Assembly (NCBI GenBank): GCA_947579665.1
Contig: OX388343.1
Span: 90,748,254 to 90,812,253, forward strand
From: Sympetrum striolatum
Taxonomy: Eukaryota; Arthropoda; Insecta; Odonata; Libellulidae
DNA: 64,000 bases
Direction of reading: 5' to 3'
Below, piece by piece: positions 18,939 through 33,875 of the stretch; within the stretch, counting starts at the first letter, position 1; every line of letters begins with the position of its first letter. The notes beneath the pieces are model-generated. The model was not told the DNA's origin and searched no databases. It was given only the letters and a program-made list of their open reading frames with translations. The position numbers were made by a program, and so were the translations under genes.

Positions 18939-21900
18939 TAGATGTTAAAAAAACAATCAAACAAGACCATTCCACAATAAAAAAAAAATAGACTAGCCTG
19001 GATTCGAATCCACATCCGAGAGGCTAGAGCGAAACCTTGAGAGTGACGATAACCACTCGTCCACCATGGCCGGTGACGTTTTTCCTCTTCTTAAATTGCC
19101 CGCGAAAAATTAAATTCCTTGGATAATATTTGGAAATATCACGTTAAATCTTCTGAACGAGTCCCATTTCGACTACGTTCATAATTATAATCAAAATATC
19201 ATAATAAATCGTATTTACAGCAATTTTAACTTAAGAGGAAAATAAAGATCACTAAAAGAGACGCTTTCATTCATTCGCAATGCCCACACTACGCAGAATC
19301 ACTTTTTGAAGATTCAAATGGCCCACCTACCCATAATGCATCGTGGGAAAGAAAAGTAGGGAACTCGGATAAAAATTACGATTTTTGATGGCCTGTTACG
19401 GCCGAATGGGTGCAGATTTTTCCACAAAACTTTATAATTTTGTTTTTTAAATTCTTTAGTTTACTTTTGACCTCGGAAAAAGCTTACGATGCTGCTCCAA
19501 GTCTATTACGAATGTGCTGAATGGACATTGAAATGTGTTGAATTGCAAAGGGAATATGCAATAAAAAATGTTTCATAGAAATTAATCACGTAATACGGAA
19601 GATTTCTGATTATTAAGCTCGCGAAATTAATCCATATCGTACTTATTGTTGAAACTACAATGGGAGAAATAAAGATGGGAGTCGATAACGTAAGACGTAC
19701 GAGGTGCAGCGAATGGCATGACCGCATTCCTGAAGGTGCGCATCAAATTCGCGGCAAAATTAAATTTCAATGTCCCGAGCTCGAATTTCGGGGTGCCCAT
19801 TTCTTTTGATGCGGCGTTATTTTCGAGTAAATGCGGTATTATGTAATTGATTCATGCATCATAAGGAACCTGCGTCATCTTGTATAAAATGGGGAAAGAA
19901 AACTGCTCAATAATCGTCGAAAAATAATGCTGTGTCATTATATGATCTTAAATAAATACGTTATATCTCGAAAAAAGGTTTTTCGGTAAAAGCAATGAGT
20001 ATACCTGTATTAAACGTATCAGAAGATAATAAATAGATTAGCTTAAAATCGAGCCAAAACTTGAATTCGTTTTCCTGGATCTATTTTATGCTAACTTTGA
20101 AAGTAAAGGTAAATTAAAATCAAAGTTTGCTATTTTAAAGGAAAACCGGACTTCTTTTAATTAGATTCAAGTCTATCGTAATTTTTTCACGCATTTCTTT
20201 GTACTCCGTACGAAAAACGGGCAAGAAAAAAGTCTGACGGGACCGGGAATCGAACCCGGGATCTTCCTCTCCATGGGACAGTTGGAAGAGTGCCTTAACC
20301 AGCTCGGCCATCCGGCCAGCAAACATTTCTCACGCCGGTTTGAGCTCGGGCCAGATAGCCTAGATGGTTAAAGCTCTCTTCCAGAGAGACGAAGATCCCG
20401 GGTTCGATACCCGGCCCCGTCAGACTTTTTTTCAGTTCGTTTTTCATTGGAAATTTTCCTGGGTGCTTGCCGTTATGTGCAATATACCTTTCCACATAAT
20501 CTTCTACATATCATCTATTTGTAAAGATAAATATTCAACGATTGACGAAAGCAGATTTAGTGAAGATCGCAAACGTTTCCCAGATTCAGTGATTGTAATC
20601 TTTGGGTGAGCTGTGAAGTTGCATCTAAATTTCCAACATGGCATGCCTAATCAAAAAGGTAAAGCCTGTTTCTACGCAAGAAGTGATTGATTTATTGTTT
20701 TTCGAGTGCCTCCATTGGGGGTAAGATTCAATCTTTGTGTCGTAGGTGCTTTACGTTTGTTTCTGAATTATGATTACATTAGTGTTATTTTGAGAGTGAT
20801 ATTTCTTGACCTATTTCTGTGGTGTTTAATCATCCTTTATCCTTGAGTGCAATTTTCGAAATATCTCCTTATTTATGTGATCTTCGAATATTTGTAGACT
20901 TCATTACAAATTTCTTTTCTTTGTTCATTGGTTTGCGAATAAATATATCCTAACATTTGCAATCTAAATAAGATTATGAGGAATCAACACTGCAACAATA
21001 TTATTTATCAATTTAATTTCCCCGTTGAGATTCAACAGGCGCAATCTCTTGGTGCCCCACGCGATCTTTTCCTAAGGAATTTTTCGACTCCGCGATCTTT
21101 CTTTTTATATTTGAATGATACGATCCTTTTAATGGGATATGGAAGCTGGATCGGAAGGTCCAGTTAACGGGTCAATGGATTATTAATGAGTTCTTGTGGA
21201 AATATTCAAAACTAGTCCAATTTCGACTAGGTTACCTCTGTTTTTTAAAATATTTGGTCCGAAATAACGGCAAAAATGGTAAGTTTTCTCCCATTTTATC
21301 GCAAATTGCTGGAAAAAATCTACTTTTCTTCAATATACCGGACATTCCGTGTAAATTTCCCATGCGAATCAAAATACGAATAGCCGTACTGGAATTTTAA
21401 GAAAAGTTAGAAATATATAGAATATTTTGACAAAGATTACCGGTTTTCTCTGACTTCTGCGTAAATCGCTTCAAAATGGAATTTGGTTATCATTTCTCGG
21501 AATGTTCTCGTATATCCCTTCAAAACCTGTAAATTGGAATTAGTTAACAAATATTTTACGTAAAGGGAGCAAAATAAATCAAATATTTTGCCAGAATGCC
21601 AAGATTTCGCCAATTTCCTCCTAAATTGCTTGCAAAAAATGTAATTTTTGTCAATATTTTGTACGACCTCTTAGAAATCTTCAAAGTGAGGACATGCTTG
21701 ACTACGTATACTAGGTTTGAAGCTATAAAGAGAAGTAATTTAGGCAGAAATGCCGTATTCTCCGATTTCTTCCTAAACCGATGGTAAAAAAGGTTTATTT
21801 TATTTATTTTTCATCAAGTATATTTAGCACAAACATTCATTTTATAGGCAATGCTCTGTCTGATATCATAAACATCTTTAAAATGAGATCAAATTCAACT

Positions 21901-22674
21901 ATAAGTACTTGTGTTTTAAGCAAGTAAGCTCCATAAAACATAAAATTAGGGCCAAAATGCGAAGTTTTCGAAGATTTCTTCGTTATTTGTTGATAAAATT
22001 GCCTTTAATTTATTTTTGCTGAGGTCTCGTGGAAATATTCAAAACGAGTCCAATTTCGACTTGGTTTGATATATTTTGCTTAGCATATTAGGTCCAAATA
22101 ACTTCAAATGCTTGCAAAATTCCCATTTCTCCCATCAATCTCCCATTCAATTGCAAATTGCTTAAAAAAATCAACTTTCATTCAACCTACCAAATATTAT
22201 CTGTAAATTTTCCAAGTGTATACAATAGGCGTACCAGAGCTTTAACAAAAGCAAGAAATATATAGAACATTTTATCGAATATTCCTAGTTTTCCCTTATT
22301 TCTCCGTAAATTGCTTCAAAATGAAAATTGTTTATTATTTTTCGGACGGTCTCTTAATACCTAGTATAATACGAACAGTTAACGAAAAATTGAACTAATG
22401 AGAGGAATATAATTAAACATTTTGTCCGAAATGGGAACTTTCCGCCAATATCTTCGTAAATGCTTGAAAAATGAAATTTCTGTAAATATTTTGAACGACC
22501 AATATAAAAAACCACAAAGTGAGACAAAATGTTTACTTGGATTCGAAGAGCCAAAGTAATTTGGGCTGAAATGCCGTATTCGCCAATTTCTTTGTAAACT
22601 GATTGTAAAAATGGATTCTTTTATTTATTAATTTCAAGTCCCACAAACATTCATTTTATGGAGTACTGCAAAAA
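18939..22674 (+). repeat. Array unit 3 (3736 bp)
   Basis: C 18991-19077 (box A changed to TGGACGAGTGG), A 20235-20317, B 20349-20422. It shares TTGAATGATACGATCC and ATTAATGAGTTC with unit 4. It has a small deletion at GTCTATTACG near 19503. Confidence 0.93.
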
Positions 22675-25600
22675 TAGATGTTAAAAAAACAATCAAACAA
22701 GACCATTCCACAATAAAAAAAAAATAGACTAGCCTGGATTCGAATCCACATCCGAGAGGCTAGAGCGAAACCTTGAGAGTGACGATAACCACTCGGCCAC
22801 CATGGCCGGTGACGTATTTCCTCTTCTTAAATTGCCCGCGAAAAATTAAATTCCTTGGATAATATTTGGAAATATCACGTTAAATCTTCTGAACGAGTCC
22901 CATTTCGACTACGTTCATAATTATAATCAAAATATCATAATAAATCGTATTTACAGCAATTTTATCTTAAGAGGAAAATAAAGATCACTAAAAGAGACGC
23001 TTTCATTCATTCGCAATGCCCACACTACGCAGAATCACTTTTTGAAGATTCAAATGGCCCATAATGCATCGTGGGAAAGAAAAGTAGGGAACTCGGATAA
23101 AAATTACGATTTTTGATGGCCTGTTACGGCCGAATGGGTGCAGATTTTTCCACAAAACTTTATAATTTTGTTTTTTAAATTCTTTCGTTTACTTTTAACC
23201 TCGGAAAAAGCTTACGATGCTGCTCCAAGTCTATCCACGAATGTGCTGAATGGACATTGAAATGTGTTGAATTGCAAAGGGAATATGCAATAAAAAATGT
23301 TTCATAGAAATTAATCACGTAATACGGAAGATTTCTGATTATTAAGCTCGCGAAATTAATCCATATCGTACTTATTGTTGAAACTACAATGGGAGAAATA
23401 AAGATGGGAGTCGATAACGTAAGACGTACGAGGTGCAGCGAATGGCATGACCGCATTCCTGAAGGTGCGCATCAAATTCGCGGCAAAATTAAATTTCAAT
23501 GTCCCGAGCTCGAATTTCGGGGTGCCCATTTCTTTTGATGCGGCGTTATTTTCGTGTAAATGCGGTATTATGTAATTGATTCATGCATCATAAGGAACCT
23601 GCGTCATCTTGTATAAAATGGGGAAAGAAAACTGCTCAATAATCGTCGAAAAATAATGCTGTGTCATTATATGATCTTAAATAAATACGTTATATCTCGA
23701 AAAAAGGTTTTTCGGTAAAAGCAATGAGTATACCTGTATTAAACGTATCAGAAGATAATAAATAGATTAGCTTAAAATCGAGCCAAAACTTGAATTCGTT
23801 TTCCTGGATCTATTTTATGCTAACTTTGAAAGTAAAGGTAAATTAAAATCAAAGTTTGCTATTTTAAAGGAAAACCGGACTTCTTTTAATTAGATTCAAG
23901 TCTATCGTAATTTTTTCACGCATTTCTTTGTACTCCGTACGAAAAACGGGCAAGAAAAAAGTCTGACGGGACCGGGAATCGAACCCGGGATCTTCCTCTC
24001 CATGGGACAGTTGGAAGAGTGCCTTAACCAGCTCGGCCATCCGGCCAGCAAACATTTCTCACGCCGGTTTGAGCTCGGGCCAGATAGCCTAGATGGTTAA
24101 AGCTCTCTTCCAGAGAGACGAAGATCCCGGGTTCGATACCCGGCCCCGTCAGACTTTTTTTCAGTTCGTTTTTCATTGGAAATTTTCCTGGGTGCTTGCC
24201 GTTATGTGCAATATACCTTTCCACATAATCTTCTACATATCATCTATTTGTAAAGATAAATATTCAACGATTGACGAAAGCAGATTTAGTGAAGATCGCA
24301 AACGTTTCCCAGATTCAGTGATTGTAATCTTTGGGTGAGCTGTGAAGTTGCATCTAAATTTCCAACATGGCATGCCTAATCAAAAAGGTAAAGCCTGTTT
24401 CTACGCAAGAAGTGATTGATTTATTGTTTTTCGAGTGCCTCCATTGGGGGTAAGATTCAATCTTTGTGTCGTAGGTGCTTTACGTTTGTTTCTGAATTAT
24501 GATTACATTAGTGTTATTTTGAGAGTGATATTTCTTGACCTATTTCTGTGGTGTTTAATCATCCTTTATCCTTGAGTGCAATTTTCGAAATATCTCCTTA
24601 TTTATGTGATCTTCGAATATTTGTAGACTTCATTACAAATTTCTTTTCTTTGTTCATTGGTTTGCGAATAAATATATCCTAACATTTGCAATCTAAATAA
24701 GATTATGAGGAATCAACACTGCAACAATATTATTTATCAATTTAATTTCCCCGTTGAGATTCAACAGGCGCAATCTCTTGGTGCCCCACGCGATCTTTTC
24801 CTAAGGAATTTTTCGACTCCGCGATCTTTCTTTTTATATTTGAATGATACGATCCTTTTAATGGGATATGGAAGCTGGATCGGAAGGTCCAGTTAACGGG
24901 TCAATGGATTATTAATGAGTTCTTGTGGAAATATTCAAAACTAGTCCAATTTCGACTAGGTTACCTCTGTTTTTTAAAATATTTGGTCCGAAATAACGGC
25001 AAAAATGGTAAGTTTTCTCCCATTTTATCGCAAATTGCTGGAAAAAATCTACTTTTCTTCAATATACCGGACATTCCGTGTAAATTTCCCATGCGAATCA
25101 AAATACGAATAGCCGTACTGGAATTTTAAGAAAAGTTAGAAATATATAGAATATTTTGACAAAGATTACCGGTTTTCTCTGACTTCTGCGTAAATCGCTT
25201 CAAAATGGAATTTGGTTATCATTTCTCGGAATGTTCTCGTATATCCCTTCAAAACCTGTAAATTGGAATTAGTTAACAAATATTTTACGTAAAGAGAGCA
25301 AAATAAATCAAATATTTTGCCAGAATGCCAAGATTTCGCCAATTTCCTCCTAAATTGCTTGCAAAAAATGTAATTTTTGTCAATATTTTGTACGACCTCT
25401 TAGAAATCTTCAAAGTGAGGACATGCTTGACTACGTATACTAGGTTTAAGCTATAAAGAGAAGTAATTTAGGCAGAAATGCCTTATTCTCCGATTTCTTC
25501 CTAAACCGATGGTAAAAAAGGTTTATTTTATTTATTTTTCATCAAGTATATTTAGCACAAACATTCATTTTATAGGCAATGCTCTGTCTGATATCATAAA

Positions 25601-26398
25601 CATCTTTAAAATGAGATCAAATTCAACTATGAGTACTTGTGTTTTAAGCAAGTAAGCTCCATAAAACATAAAATTTGGGCCAAAATGCGAAGTTTTCGAA
25701 GATTTCTTCGTTATTTGTTGATAAAATTGCCTTTAATTTATTTTTGCTGAGGTCTCGTGGAAATATTCAAAACGAGTCCAATTTCGACTTGGTTTGATAT
25801 ATTTTGCTTAGCATATTCCAAATAACTTCAAATGCTTGCAAAATTCCCATTTCTCCCATCAATCTCCCATTCAATTGCAAATTGCTTAAAAAAATCAACT
25901 TTCATTCAACCTACCAAATATTATCTGTAAATTTTCCAAGTGTATACAATAGGCGTACCAGAGCTTTAACAAAAGCAAGAAATATATAGAACATTTTATC
26001 GAATATTCCTAGTTTTCCCTTATTTCTCCGTAAATTGCTTATAAATGAAAATTGTTTATTATTTTTCGGACGGTCTCTTAATACCTAGTATAATACGAAC
26101 AGTTAACGAAAAATTTAACTAATGAGAGGGTTATAATTAAACATTTTGTCCGAAATGGGAACTTTCCGCCAATATCTTCGTAAATGCTTGAAAAATGAAA
26201 TTTCTGTAAATATTTTGAACGACCAATATAAAAAACCACAAAGTGAGACAAAATGTTTACTTGGATTCGAAGAGCCAAAGTAATTTGGGCTGAAATGCCG
26301 TATTCGCCAATTTCTTTGTAAACTGATTGTAAAAATGGTTTCTTTTATTTATTAATTTCAAGTCCCACAAACATTCATTTTATGGAGTACTGCAAAAA
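22675..26398 (+). repeat. Array unit 4 (3724 bp)
   Basis: C 22727-22813, A 23964-24046, B 24078-24151. It lacks the ACCTACCC octamer near 23058, as do units 5, 6 and 8. It has a short deletion in TTAGCATATTCCAAAT near 25810. Confidence 0.93.
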
Positions 26399-29300
26399 TA
26401 GATGTTAAAAAAACAATCAAACAAGACCATTCCACAATCAAAAAAAATCAGACTAGCCTGGATTCGAACCCACGACCGAGAGGCTAGAGCGAAACCTTGA
26501 GAGTGACGATAACCACTCGGCCACCATGGCCGGTGACGTATTTCCTCTTCTTAAATTGCCCGCGAAAAATTAAATTCCTTGGATAATATTTGGAAATATC
26601 ACGTTAAATCTTCTGAACGAGTCCCATTTCGACTACGTTCATAATTATAATCAAAATATCATAATAAATCGTATTTACAGCAATTTTATCTTAAGAGGAA
26701 AATAAAGATCACTAAAAGAGACGCTTTCATTCATTCGCAATGCCCACACTACGCAGAATCACTTTTTGAAGATTCAAATGGCCCATAATGCATCGTGGGA
26801 AAGAAAAGTAGGGAACTCGGATAAAAATTACGATTTTTGATGGCCTGTTACGGCCGAATGGGTGCAGATTTTTCCACAAAACTTTATAATTTTGTTTTTT
26901 AAATTCTTTAGTTTACTTTTGACCTCGGAAAAAGCTTACGATGCTGCTCCAAGTCTATCCACGAATGTGCTGAATGGACATTGAAATGTGTTAAATTGCA
27001 AAGGGAATATGCAATAAAAAATGTTTCATAGAAATTAATCACGTAATACGGAAGATTTCTGATTATTAAGCATGCGAAATTAATCCATATCGTACTTATT
27101 GTTGAAACTACAATGGGAGAAATAAAGATGGGAGTCGATAACATAAGACGTACGAGGTGCAGCGAATGGCATGACCGCATTCCTAAAGGTGCGCATCAAA
27201 TTCGCGGCAAAATTAAATTTCAATGTCCCGAGCTCGAATTTTGGGGTGCCCATTTCTTTTGATGCGGCGTTATTTTCGAGTAAATGCGGTATTATGTAAT
27301 TGATTCATGCATCATAAGGAACCTGCGTCATCTTGTATAAAATGGGGAAAGAAAACTGCTCAATAATCGTCGAAAAATAATGCTGTGTCATTATATGATC
27401 TTAAATAAATACGTTATATCTCGAAAAAAGGTTTTTCGGTAAAAGCAATGAGTATACCTGTATTAAACGTATCAGAAGATAATAAATAGATTAGCTTAAA
27501 ATCGAGCCAAAACTTGAATTCGTTTTCCTGGATCTATTTTATGCTAACATTGAAAGTAAAGGTAAATTAAAATCAAAGTTTGCTATTTTAAAGGAAAACC
27601 GGACTTCTTTTAATTAGATTCAAGTCTATCGTAATTTTTTCACGCATTTCTTTGTACTCCGTACAAAAAACGGGCAAGAAAAAAGTCTGACGGGACCGGG
27701 AATCGAACCCGGGATCTTCCTCTCCATGGGACAGTTGGAAGAGTGCCTTAACCAGCTCGGCCATCCGGCCAGCAAACATTTCTCACGCCGGTTTGAGCTC
27801 GGGCCAGATAGCCTAGATGGTTAAAGCTCTCTTCCAGAGAGACGAAGATCCCGGGTTCGATACCCGGCCGCGTCAGACTTTTTTTCAGTTCGTTTTTCAT
27901 TGGAAATTTTCCTGGGCGCTTGCCGTTATGTGCAATATACCTTTCCACATAATCTTCTACATATCATCTATTTGTAAAGATAAATATTCAACGATTGACG
28001 AAAGCAGATTTAGTGAAGATCGCAAACGTTTCCCAGATTCAGTGATTGTAATCTTTGGGTGAGCTGTGAAGTTGCATCTAAATTTCCAACATGGCATGCC
28101 TAATCAAAAAGGTAAAGCCTGTTTCTACGCAAGAAGTGATTGATTTATTGTTTTTCGAGTGCCTCCATTGGGGGTAAGATTCAATCTTTGTGTCGTAGGT
28201 GCTTTACGTTTGTTTCTGAATTATGATTACATTAGTGTTATTTTGAGAGTGATATTTCTTGACCTATTTCTGTGGTGTTTAATCATCCTTGAGTGCAATT
28301 TTCGAAATATCTCCTTATTTATGTGATCTTCGAATATTTGTAGACTTCATTACAAATTTCTTTTCTTTGTTCATTGGTTTGCGAATAAATATATCCTAAC
28401 ATTTGCAATCTAAATAAGATTATGAGGAATCAACACTGCAACAATATTATTTATCAATTTAATTTCCCCGTTGAGATTCAACAGGCGCAATCTCTTGGTG
28501 CCCCACGCGATCTTTTCCTAAGGAATTTTTCGACTCCGCGATCTTTCTTTTTATATTTAAATGATGCGATCCTTTTTATGGGATATGGAAGCTGGATCGG
28601 AAGGTCCAGTTAACGGGTCAATGGATTATTGCTGAGTTCTTGTGGAAATATTCAAAACTAGTCCAATTTCGACTAGGTTACCTCTGTTTTTTAAAATATT
28701 AGGTCCGAAATAACGGCAAAAATGGTAAGTTTTCTCCCATTTTATCGCAAATTGCTGGAAAAAATCTACTTTTCTTCAATATACCGGACATTCCGTGTAA
28801 ATTTCCCATGCGAATCAAAATACGAATAGCCGTACTGGAATTTTAAGAAAAGTTAGAAATATATAGAATATTTTGACAAAGATTACCGGTTTTCTCTGAC
28901 TTCTGCGTAAATCGCTTCAAAATGGAATTTGGTTATCATTTCTCGGAATGTTCTCGTATATCCCTTCAAAACCTGTAAATTGGAATTAGTTTACAAATAT
29001 TTTACGTAAAGGGAGCAAAATAAATCAAATATTTTGCCAGAATGCCAAGATTTCGCCAATTTCCTCCTAAATTGCTTGCAAAAAATGTAATTTTTGTCAA
29101 TATTTTGTACGACATCTTAGAAATCTTCAAAGTGAGGACATGCTTGACTACGTATACTAGGTTTGAAGCTATAAAGAGAAGTAATTTAGGCAGAAGTGCC
29201 GTATTCTCCGATTTCTTCCTAAACCGATGGTAAAAAAGGTTTATTTTATTTATTTTTCATCAAGTATATTTAGCACAAACATTCATTTTATAGGCAATGC

Positions 29301-30120
29301 TCTGTCTGATATCATAAACATCTTTAAAACGAGATCAAATTCAACTATGAGTACTTGTGTTTTAAGCAAGTAAGCTCCATAAAACATAAAATTTGGGCCA
29401 AAATGCGAAGTTTTCGAAGATTTCTTCGTTATTTGTTGATAAAATTGCCTTTAATTTATTTTTGCTGAGGTCTCGTGGAAATATTCAAAACGAGTCCAAT
29501 TTCGACTTGGTTTGATATATTTTGCTTAGCATATTAGGTCCAAATAACTTCAAATGCTTGCAAAATTCACATTTCTCCCATCAATCTCCCATTCAATTGC
29601 AAATTGCTTAAAAAAATCAACTTTCATTCAACCTACCAAATATTATCTGTAAATTTTCCAAGTGTATACAATAGGCGTACCAGAGCTTTAACAAAAGCAA
29701 GAAATATATAGAACATTTTATCGAATATTCCTAGTTTTCCCTTATTTCTCCGTAAATTGCTTCAAAATGAAAATTGTTTATTATTTTTCGGACGGTCTCT
29801 TAATACCTAGTATAATACGAACAGTTAACGAAAAATTTAACTAATGAGAGGGTTATAATTAAACATTTTGTCCGAAATGGGAACTTTCCGCCAATATCTT
29901 CGTAAATGCTTGAAAAATGAAATTTCTGTAAATATTTTGAACGACCAATATAAAAAACCACAAAGTGAGACAAAATGTTTACTTGGATTCGAAGAGCCAA
30001 AGTAATTTGGGCTGAAATGCCGTATTCGCCAATTTCTTTGTAAACTGATTGTAAAAATGGTTTCTTTTATTTATTAATTTCAAGTCCCACAAACATTCAT
30101 TTTATGGAGTACTGCAAAAA
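26399..30120 (+). repeat. Array unit 5 (3722 bp)
   Basis: C 26451-26537, A 27688-27770, B 27802-27875 (ends CCGCGTCA rather than CCCCGTCA). It is almost the same as unit 6 over the first half, sharing AGCATGCGAAATT and CACGACCGAG. From here on CATCCTTTATCCTTGAG is shortened to CATCCTTGAG in units 5-8 and 11-13. Confidence 0.93.
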
Positions 30121-33100
30121 TAGATGTTAAAAAAACAATCAAACAAGACCATTCCACAATCAAAAAAAATCAGACTAGCCTGGATTCGAACCCACGACCG
30201 AGAGGCTAGAGCGAAACCTTGAGAGTGACGATAACCACTCGGCCACCATGGCCGGTGACGTATTTCCTCTTCTTAAATTGCCCGCGAAAAATTAAATTCC
30301 TTGGATAATATTTGGAAATATCACGTTAAATCTTCTGAACGAGTCCCATTTCGACTACGTTCATAATTATAATCAAAATATCATAATAAATCGTATTTAC
30401 AGCAATTTTATCTTAAGAGGAAAATAAAGATCACTAAAAGAGACGCTTTCATTCATTCGCAATGCCCACACTACGCAGAATCACTTTTTGAAGATTCAAA
30501 TGGCCCATAATGCATCGTGGGAAAGAAAAGTAGGGAACTCGGATAAAAATTACGATTTTTGATGGCCTGTTACGGCCGAATGGGTGCAGATTTTTCCACA
30601 AAACTTTATAATTTTGTTTTTTAAATTCTTTAGTTTACTTTTGACCTCGGAAAAAGCTTACGATGCTGCTCAAAGTCTATCCACGAATGTGCTGAATGGA
30701 CATTGAAATGTGTTAAATTGCAAAGGGAATATGCAATAAAAAATGTTTCATAGAAATTAATCACGTAATACGGAAGATTTCTGATTATTAAGCATGCGAA
30801 ATTAATCCATATCGTACTTATTGTTGAAACTACAATGGGAGAAATAAAGATGGGAGTCGATAACATAAGACGTACGAGGTGCAGCGAATGGCATGACCGC
30901 ATTCCTAAAGGTGCGCATCAAATTCGAGGCAAAATTAAATTTCAATGTCCCGAGCTCGAATTTTGGGGTGCCCATTTCTTTTGATGCGGCGTTATTTTCG
31001 AGTAAATGCGGTATTATGTAATTGATTCATGCATCATAAGGAACCTGCGTCATCTTGTATAAAATGGGGAAAGAAAACTGCTCAATAATCGTCGAAAAAT
31101 AATGCTGTGTCATTATATGATCTTAAATAAATACGTTATATCTCGAAAAAAGGTTTTTCGGTAAAAGCAATGAGTATACCTGTATTAAACGTATCAGAAG
31201 ATAATAAATAGATTAGCTTAAAATCGAGCCAAAACTTGAATTCGTTTTCCTGGATCTATTTTATGCTAACTTTGAAAGTAAAGGTAAATTAAAATCAAAG
31301 TTTGCTATTTTAAAGGAAAACCGGACTTCTTTTAATTAGATTCAAGTCTATCGTAATTTTTTCACGCATTTCTTTGTACTCCGTACAAAAAACGGGCAAG
31401 AAAAAAGTCTGACGGGACCGGGAATCGAACCCGGGATCTTCCTCTCCATGAGACAGTTGGAAGAGTGCCTTAACCAGCTCGGCCATCCGGCCAGCAAACA
31501 TTTCTCACGCCGGTTTGAGCTCGGGCCAGATAGCCTAGATGGTTAAAGCTCTCTTCCAGAGAGACGAAGATCCCGGGTTCGATACCCGGCCGCGTCAGAC
31601 TTTTTTTCAGTTCGTTTTTCATTGGAAATTTTCCTGGGCGCTTGCCGTTATGTGCAATATACCTTTCCACATAATCTTCTACATATCATCTATTTGTAAA
31701 GATAAATATTCAACGATTGACGAAAGCAGATTTAGTGAAGATCGCAAACGTTTCCCAGATTCAGTGATTGTAATCTTTGGGTGAGCTGTGAAGTTGCATC
31801 TAAATTTCCAACATGGCATGCCTAATCAAAAAGGTAAAGCCTGTTTCTACGCAAGAAGTGATTGATTTATTGTTTTTCGAGTGCCTCCATTGGGGGTAAG
31901 ATTCAATCTTTGTGTCGTAGGTGCTTTACGTTTGTTTCTGAATTATGATTACATTAGTGTTATTTTGAGAGTGATATTTCTTGACCTATTTCTGTGGTGT
32001 TTAATCATCCTTGAGTGCAATTTTCGAAATATCTCCTTATTTATGTGATCTTCGAATATTTGTAGACTTCATTACAAATTTCTTTTCTTTGTTCATTGGT
32101 TTGCGAATAAATATATCCTAACATTTGCAATCTAAATAAGATTATGAGGAATCAACACTGCAACAATATTATTTATCAATTTAATTTCCCCGTTGAGATT
32201 CAACAGGCGCAATCTCTTGGTGCCCCACGCGATCTTTTCCTAAGGAATTTTTCGACTCCGCGATCTTTCTTTTTATATTTAAATGATGCGATCCTTTTTA
32301 TGGGATATGGAAGCTGGATTGGAAGGTCCAGTTAACGGGTCAATGGATTATTGCTGAGTTCTTGTGGAAATATTCAAAACTAGTCCAATTTCGACTAGGT
32401 TACCTCTGTTTTTTAAAATATTAGGTCCGAAATAACGGCAAAAATGGTAAGTTTTCTCCCATTTTATCGCAAATTGCTGGAAAAAATCTACTTTTCTTCA
32501 ATATACCGGACATTCCGTGTAAATTTCCCATGCGAATCAAAATACGAATAGCCGTACTGGAATTTTAAGAAAAGTTAGAAATATATAGAATATTTTGACA
32601 AAGATTACCGGTTTTCTCTGACTTCTGCGTAAATCGCTTCAAAATGGAATTTGGTTATCATTTCTCGGAATGTTCTCGTATATCCCTTCAAAACCTGTAA
32701 ATTGGAATTAGTTTACAAATATTTTACGTAAAGGGAGCAAAATAAATCAAATATTTTGCCAGAATGCCAAGATTTCGCCAATTTCCTCCTAAATTGCTTG
32801 CAAAAAATGTAATTTTTGTCAATATTTTGTACGACCTCTTAGAAATCTTCAAAGTGAAGACATGCATCCACGTATCTATGCATCCACGTATCATCCATGC
32901 ATCTACGTATACTAGGTTTGAAGCTATAAAGAGAAGTAATTTAGGCAGAAATGCCGTATTCTCCGATTTCCTCCTAAACCGATGGTAAAAAAGGTTTATT
33001 TTATTTATTTTTCATCAAGTATATTTAGCACAAACATTCATTTTATAGGCAATGCTCTGCCTGATATCATAAACATCTTTAAAACGAGATCAAATTCAAC

Positions 33101-33875
33101 TATGAGTACTTGTGTTTTAAGCAAGTAAGCTCCATAAAACATAAAATTTGGGCCAAAATGCGAAGTTTTCGAAGGTTTCTTCGTTATTTGTTGATAAAAT
33201 TGCCTTTAATTTATTTTTGCTGAGGTCTCGTGGAAATATTCAAAACGAGTCCAATTTCGACTTGGTTTGATATATTTTGCTTAGCATATTAGGTCCAAAT
33301 AACTTCAAATGCTTGCAAAATTCCCATTTCTCCCATCAATCTCCCATTCAATTGCAAATTGCTTAAAAAAATCAACTTTAATTCAACCTACCAAATATTA
33401 TATGTAAATTTTCCAAGTGTATACAATAGGCGTACCAGAGCTTTAACAAAAGCAAGAAATATATAGAACATTTTATCGAATATTCCTAGTTTTCCCTTAT
33501 TTCTCCGTAAATTGCTTCAAAATGAAAATTGTTTATTATTTTTCGGACGGTCTCTTAATAACTAGTATAATACGAAAAGTTAACGAAAAATTTAACTAAA
33601 GAGAGGAATATCATTAAACATTTTGTCCAAAATGGGAAGTTTCCGCCAAAATCTTCGTAAATGCTTGAAAAATGAAATTTCTGTAAATATTTTGAACGAC
33701 CAATATAAAAAACCACAAAGCAAGACAAAATGTTTACTTGGATTCGAAGAGCCAATGTAATTTCGGCTGAAATGCCGTATTCGCCAATTTCTTTGTAAAC
33801 TGATTGTAAAAATGGTTTCTTTTATTTATTAATTTCAAGTCCCACAAACATTCATTTTATGGAGTACTGCAAAAA
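30121..33875 (+). repeat. Array unit 6 (3755 bp)
   Basis: C 30173-30259, A 31410-31492, B 31524-31597. It carries the 16-bp minisatellite at 32862-32912 in place of the usual CATGCTTGACTACG. Confidence 0.93.
32862..32912 (+). repeat. 16-bp minisatellite, 3 copies (also in units 7, 11 and 12)
   Basis: Copies are ATGCATCCACGTATCT, ATGCATCCACGTATCA and, after TCC, ATGCATCTACGTATAC. Equivalent insertions lie at 36625-36675, 51581-51631 and 55344-55394. Other units have a single degenerate version. Confidence 0.92.
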